The notes under the pieces were generated by a model that saw only the letters and a list, made by a program, of their open reading frames with translations, had not been told where the DNA came from and made no database searches. From NCBI GenBank assembly GCA_043228905.1, contig JBHGNT010000005.1:2542001-2606000 (forward strand): a stretch of DNA of 64,000 nucleotides, written 5' to 3'. Position numbers and translations under genes: made by a program. The stretch's first letter is position 1; every line of letters starts with the position of its first letter. This DNA comes from Azolla caroliniana. Taxonomy: Eukaryota; Polypodiophyta. Positions 59,301-64,000 of the stretch are shown one piece after another.

Positions 59301-59554
59301 TCTAGAGTTGCAACCCTGACTGATGAGAATGTGACATTACGAGGTGAACTAGCAAGGATAACTGAACAATGCAACAAGCTTTCCGCAAACAACAGTTCAT
59401 TATTGGTAAGATCCATAAGACTATATATAAGATGCCTCATTCACAGCATCGAGTGCCTAATTGTAAAGCCAGTTACCAGGAATATAATTTCATGGTTTGG
59501 TTTCTGTAGGAGCAAATGCGAAGGCGTCGTGGTATACATCGCGAACACGATTAA
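56338..59554 (+). CDS. G-box-binding factor type bZIP transcription factor (377 aa, 12 coding exons)
   Basis: DNA-binding regulator of ACGT-core promoters. Coding exons: 56338-56397, 56553-56630, 56860-56949, 57173-57256, 57355-57414, 57648-57814, 57935-57992, 58078-58126, 58405-58643, 59117-59194, 59280-59405, 59510-59554; all GT-AG and phase-consistent. The N-terminal proline-rich MFMR region is clear: [63 protein letters not shown] (residues 34-115). A Ser/Gly/Asp-rich stretch follows. The basic region [20 protein letters not shown] occupies 301-320 with invariant Asn and Arg, then the leucine zipper (heptads from about 327 to 363). The last exon adds only [14 protein letters not shown]; GBFs normally continue further after the zipper, so the 3' end may be altered. 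Confidence 0.93.
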
Positions 59555-59625
59555 ATTTCATGACTTGGTTTCTATATAGAAGTAAATGCAATGGCATGGT
59601 GGTATACATCATGATTATGTGAGAA
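59485..59625 (+). repeat. Tandem duplication spanning the last bZIP exon
   Basis: TTTCATGGTTTGGTTTCTGT (59489) and TTTCATGACTTGGTTTCTAT (59556) start two copies, each continuing through GCAAATGCRA and GGTATACATC. Period about 67 bp. The first copy supplies the acceptor and the final coding exon; in the second the acceptor AG and reading frame are degraded. Confidence 0.8.
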
Positions 59626-60990
59626 AAATCAAGGCACAACAAAACCAAAGCCATTCAACAAGAGGAGTGTAAGGAGTGAGTGAAAAGAAGGTTTGCAAAC
59701 TGATGGCGAATGTTTCCAAAGGGAGGCTGGAGAAGCCAATAATGGATACTCTCACAATATCAAAAAACCATGGAGGAAACCTCACAGTTTTGGTTTTGAT
59801 TTCTTCTGGTTAGTTTTCACTATATGGGGGGTGGGAACTGTCACTTTTGACTGTCATATAGCCTACAAAACCAGAATAAAAAGCCATATACTAGCGCTTG
59901 CTAATTTACAAGCATCTAATGGCGCAGTCTTGCTAAGTGCATAATACTCCATGCATCATTCATTGTAAAATCCTATTAGATAAGACACCCTTATGCCATA
60001 AGTTACATGGATGTTTTCTGTATCAAAAAGTGTACATTTGTTTTTGAAAATCTCTAATATGAAACTTCTAACCAATTCTATTATTTTTATTAAACACTTG
60101 TTTCAGGGGTATTAAAAACCATAAGATTTAGTTCTCTATCTTTGATGAAACTTTTTGCTACTGAAATATGGACTTTTTCTCATTCCTTGTGTTGATAATT
60201 ATTAAGGTACTGCACTTTACGGTTGCACCTTAATCCATGATGTTGACCTTGACATTTTGACCTAGCTGAGTTTAGCTTTGTACACATAAATACTTGTTTG
60301 TTTCTATCCAAATCATGGGATGAAGTAATTGCACTAATTTACTAGATGGCACTGGGAGGCTTAATTGCACTAATCTACCAAGAGAACCTTGCTGAATGTT
60401 TGTCACTGATTTATCGCATGACATTATATCGAATTTAGGATTTGAACACATGACTTTCTGGTTTTCCATTCCACAGCCTTACTGGTTCAGCTCTCTCAAG
60501 CTAGGATGATGGATATATCGAGCATCCAGCCATAAACTTAGGCTCAATCCTGGCCATGGCTTTGGAACTTCCCCATTAATCGGATGTTGGTCGTTGTGTG
60601 GATGTTTGTTGCATACAAAGATCTTGTGTGCATCCAAAGTACAAAAGTTTCTTGCCACGCTGGCGATTGTGGAATGTGTTTGTGAGGATGTGCTGTCGGC
60701 ATCCAATGGAGCGAGCATGGGTGATGATTGACACGAGGCACCCAAATACTAAAGGAAAAACGAAAAGGACGACGCGTTAAAAAAGAAAAAACAAAAAGAA
60801 GAAGAGAGAGAGTCTACGTGGAGGGAGGAATGGCTTTTTGTTTTTGGGGGGCAGGGTAAAGGTGGGGACGGGGATCCACGTATCACCTTCTTGAGGGCGA
60901 CCGCCTCTTGAGATGGGGGCCATCCGATTCAAAGCACTCACTCCGAATTCAGAGAACCTTCTGTCTGTAGCTGAGCTGGATATATACATC

Positions 60991-61089
<99 letters not shown>

Positions 61090-63222
61090 GTATATGTTTG
61101 AAAAAAATTCGAGTGCGCGTGTTATGTTATATACAATACAGAGATGTTGTGTACAGCTGAGCTGGATATATATATAGAGATATATGCATATATATTGCTC
61201 CCCCCGGGGCCCATCGTTTATATGATGCCTCCTTTTTTTCTCCCCCTTTTCTGTTTTCAACAAATCATAGTAATATATTTTTGTTCTACGACTTCTTTTT
61301 TCTATTTCCATTTTAAAATTAGGACAATTCTTTTACTTATTTTTACACACTTCTGTTTTTTAATTTGCATTTTTTACTTATTTTATTTCATTCGGGTTTC
61401 GGAAAAACAATATTGGGATTCCAATACACTTGAAATACGAGCCTTTTATTTTTTCAAGCCAATCTATGTTTCTTATACATATATATTATGTTGCTAATTT
61501 TTAAATATGGCTTCACTTTAAAATCATCTTTTAAAACGTGTGCCACAAACCCTTAATAATGACATTTCAACCAACACCAAATCCTTTTAGTTGATGATCA
61601 TTGATAACCATCTCAACTTAGCTCTCTCCTTCATTCTTACATCATTCTACTTTCAGGGATCACGTCATCTCAATGCAGGCATATATACACCACCACCATA
61701 TGAAAATTTCTTGCTGTATATGTGAGAGAGAAGACATTCATAAGAAACCCTTAGTAGCATTGCCTTTGAAAGATGTGATTTACTAGGAGCTGTTGAGAGG
61801 ATGATTCCTTCATTCAGGTACAACTCTATATGTAAACCAAAGGCTTGTTCCAGCAGCCATGGTACGCTACCATGCACATACTAAGTCAATTCATACTCTG
61901 GGAGTCAGAACCCTGCTTACCTTTGATTATTTCTACACACTTCAAATAGAATTCTACCCTTCTTATGAAGTTAAAAGTTTAAGAACTCTACAACTGAATA
62001 TTTACCCTCGAATTTGTTGTTCAACATAAGTAGGATTGATCTCAATGAAACCCAGCATATTTATCCTAGAAATGTCGTAGAAATGTGATCACTTGCTTTC
62101 TTTATCCTAGATAAGATCACTTGTGGAAAATGCATTTCTGCATTTTTCACAACACCTAAGAAATGCATAACTAATTATGAGAAACTACTGACTGAAGAAA
62201 AGGATGGAGTGGGAATTCTCTGCAGTGTTCCAACCTGGCCTATTATTCACTATTTATATAAATAGATCAGAAAATCAGAGATAAAAAGGGAATCCTAAAA
62301 AACCACCAAAATGTAAACTCTCACCATGAATGGAAATCAAGACTTCGTTCATTAAATTGGATATCCAAACCAAAATACAAATGATGCTTACATACAAGAG
62401 ATACATCAGATAAAGATTTTGCTTCAAAGGGCACCCATACTAATAGGATGAGCATGTCATTCCTTTGAGGTTGGGATTATAAAGCAAACATAAAAAGAAA
62501 CGCCCCAATCATACAAGAGAAACATAAAGTATTCAATATTCCAGAATTTCAAGTTTTTGCTTCACAACTACACGTATTTGTACAACAGATGCAATGCCCT
62601 TTCCTCTTGTCTATAAAGAGATCTAGAGTCATGAATTGGAATAACTACCTCCTGATGGAACTGGAGCACATACTAATAATGGTAATTTCTAGTTGCAAAA
62701 TATTCCAACAGGTTAGCTTAATTTACATATAATATAGCAAATCATGGAAATTGCACGTCTCAGTTGAATATTATGCAAATCCATGACTTGTAGTCAATAT
62801 TCACAGGCAGCTCAATTACATCGAATTTGATTTTGAATAGTTATGAGATTCATATAATAAATCAGTGAGCAAACCAATATGCACTGTTCAGCATTCAAGG
62901 AGTGCTTCAGCTCAAGGCATACTTCTATCTTAAAGGAGTAAGTAAAACTCACAGAAAGATACATACAGTAAGTAAAATAATGCAGCATATTTCTTCATTT
63001 TCAAGGTTACAACCTCAGATACAACAATGCTGTTCCACTTAAGATGGCATGTTTGATTACGTAGTGTGCAGAACTCGATTATATACTTTGCGATACATCA
63101 AAAATAGTCTGCAACCATTATATGCAAAAATAACAAATATCATCAAAACATCACTGAGACTTCTGATAAAATGAGTTACAAAACAAAAAACTTGCAGACT
63201 TATGATCTACTCTACCTGATTA
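59626..63222. other. Intergenic stretch with microsatellites
   Basis: No gene recognised. A (CT)n tract (60997-61048) runs straight into a (TA)n tract (61049-61082). The phrase CTGAGCTGGATATATA occurs at 60971 and 61156. A tRNA-like B-box on the minus strand occurs near 60436, too weak to call. The right part (62.3-63.2 kb) may be the 3' UTR of the minus-strand gene at the window edge. Confidence 0.5.
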
Positions 63223-63775
63223 AGAAGCTTTACAACTGCACCTCTTGTGAACTTCCTTGCAAACAAGAAACATGGTCGAAGAGTTTCATTGCTACTGCAC
63301 CACTCTGTTCTGTATTCAGTTTCATAGTAAACTGAAACAATCCTCTATAAAAATAAAAAATAAAGGGAAGTGTTATATTTTTTAGCATCAAATGAAACTA
63401 AAATATACACCAACCATTGATAGCTTCACAATTAAACAAACACTATCAATTCAGTTTGGATCCTTTCATGCCCAATGGTAGGTAAGCATCCAATTACGTT
63501 GATATTACATATCAGTTCAAAGTAAGACAAAATGTGCACATGTACTGTTCAGTATTTTATGAAAATTTTAAGAAGTTTGGATACTTTCATGCACAACGAA
63601 AGTTACGAGAAGGCATACTTTGATACCATCAACCAGCTCTGGACTAGTATCTGAATATGTGAAGGTAACAGGATGCCATCCCTTTCTTTCCTGATCCCTG
63701 GTTGACTGATTCCATAATGTATACGTGACAGTTCTCCTTTCAATCTCACCCTCAAATCCTCTTATCTGGTCTTTT
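63223..63775 (-). CDS. Two putative exons of an unidentified minus-strand gene (partial)
   Basis: Exon A (about 63775-63619) reads GFEGEIERRTVTYTLWNQST, RDQERKGWHPVTFTYSDTSP and ELVDGIK, with a GTATGC donor. Exon B (about 63347-63223) follows a TATAG acceptor and reads RIVSVYYETEYRTEWCSSNE, then RPCFLFARKFTRGAVVKLLN, with a GTAGAG donor. Both are open, the junction joins in frame and composition is protein-like, so this is probably a real gene continuing outside the window or to the left. I could not identify the family. The acceptor of exon A is unclear. Confidence 0.45.
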
Positions 63776-64000
63776 CCACAAGAAATATCATGTCAACCAG
63801 AATAATTATACCAACAATAACAAAACACTTTTCAATCACTTGGAAGCTCTATCTGTGAATGCACCATCCATCATGTACAATAGACCACGATTCCAAAGCT
63901 AATCGATCTTGCAAAAAGGTATGCTAAACAGCACAAGTTTACATGGATTGCTATACCACATACATGATTTATATTCTGGAGAAAATTCATTGCTTTACCT

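Noticed and set aside
60424-60490. tRNA-like or second SINE on the minus strand
   Set aside because: Only a B-box-like GTTCAAATCC and weak A-box similarity; no defined ends or tail.

Overview
This is nuclear DNA of a land plant. The window holds spliced genes with GT/AG introns, a G-box-binding-factor bZIP with its plant-specific proline-rich N-terminus, a clade-E-like PP2C, a nodulin-like MFS transporter and a P-L-S pentatricopeptide (PPR) gene, all set in old AT-rich retroelement debris. LINE C-terminal remnants and a homosporous-plant style of PPR make a fern or other seed-free plant my best guess. That assignment is inference, not proof.

Layout. From 1 to 2.0 kb lies the 5' end of a minus-strand Ty1-copia element: gag, start of protease, tRNA-Met primer site, and an LTR carrying a 54-bp tandem repeat. 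From 2.2 to 3.0 kb is a decayed Ty3-gypsy gag, followed by a roughly 105-bp minisatellite (3.85-4.63 kb). From 4634 to 11487 is a nearly full-length but broken Ty3-gypsy element with both LTRs, primer site and polypurine tract. It is fused directly to the C-terminal half of a copia pol (11.5-13.6 kb) with its own 3' LTR. From 14 to 25.6 kb are eroded remnants: LINE pieces, a gypsy integrase relic in tandem duplicate, and a solo gypsy LTR with a target-site duplication. From 26.4 to 29.9 kb is a five-coding-exon PP2C gene with an unusually long C-terminal region. From 34.85 to 37.96 kb is a three-exon MFS transporter (minus) whose start codon abuts a non-LTR retrotransposon fragment (38-39.1 kb). 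From 41.4 to 43.4 kb is an intronless PPR gene (minus).

From 43.7 to 54.55 kb is an old minus-strand copia element split by a younger plus-strand copia element (46026-51999). The younger insertion is flanked by a perfect 5-bp duplication, CTCCT. A tRNA-derived SINE-like sequence sits in the truncated 5' LTR of the older element. From 55.87 to 59.55 kb is a bZIP/GBF gene whose upstream region carries three ACGT-core boxes of the kind this protein family binds. At the right edge (63.2-63.8 kb) two putative minus-strand exons belong to a gene I could not identify.

The host genes are unrelated single genes: signalling phosphatase, transporter, organellar RNA-binding protein and transcription factor. 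The structure of the window is shaped mainly by nested and recombined retrotransposons, several of which lie next to host promoters. Exon boundaries were derived by eye from splice sites and reading-frame continuity. All family assignments come from motif recognition without database searches.
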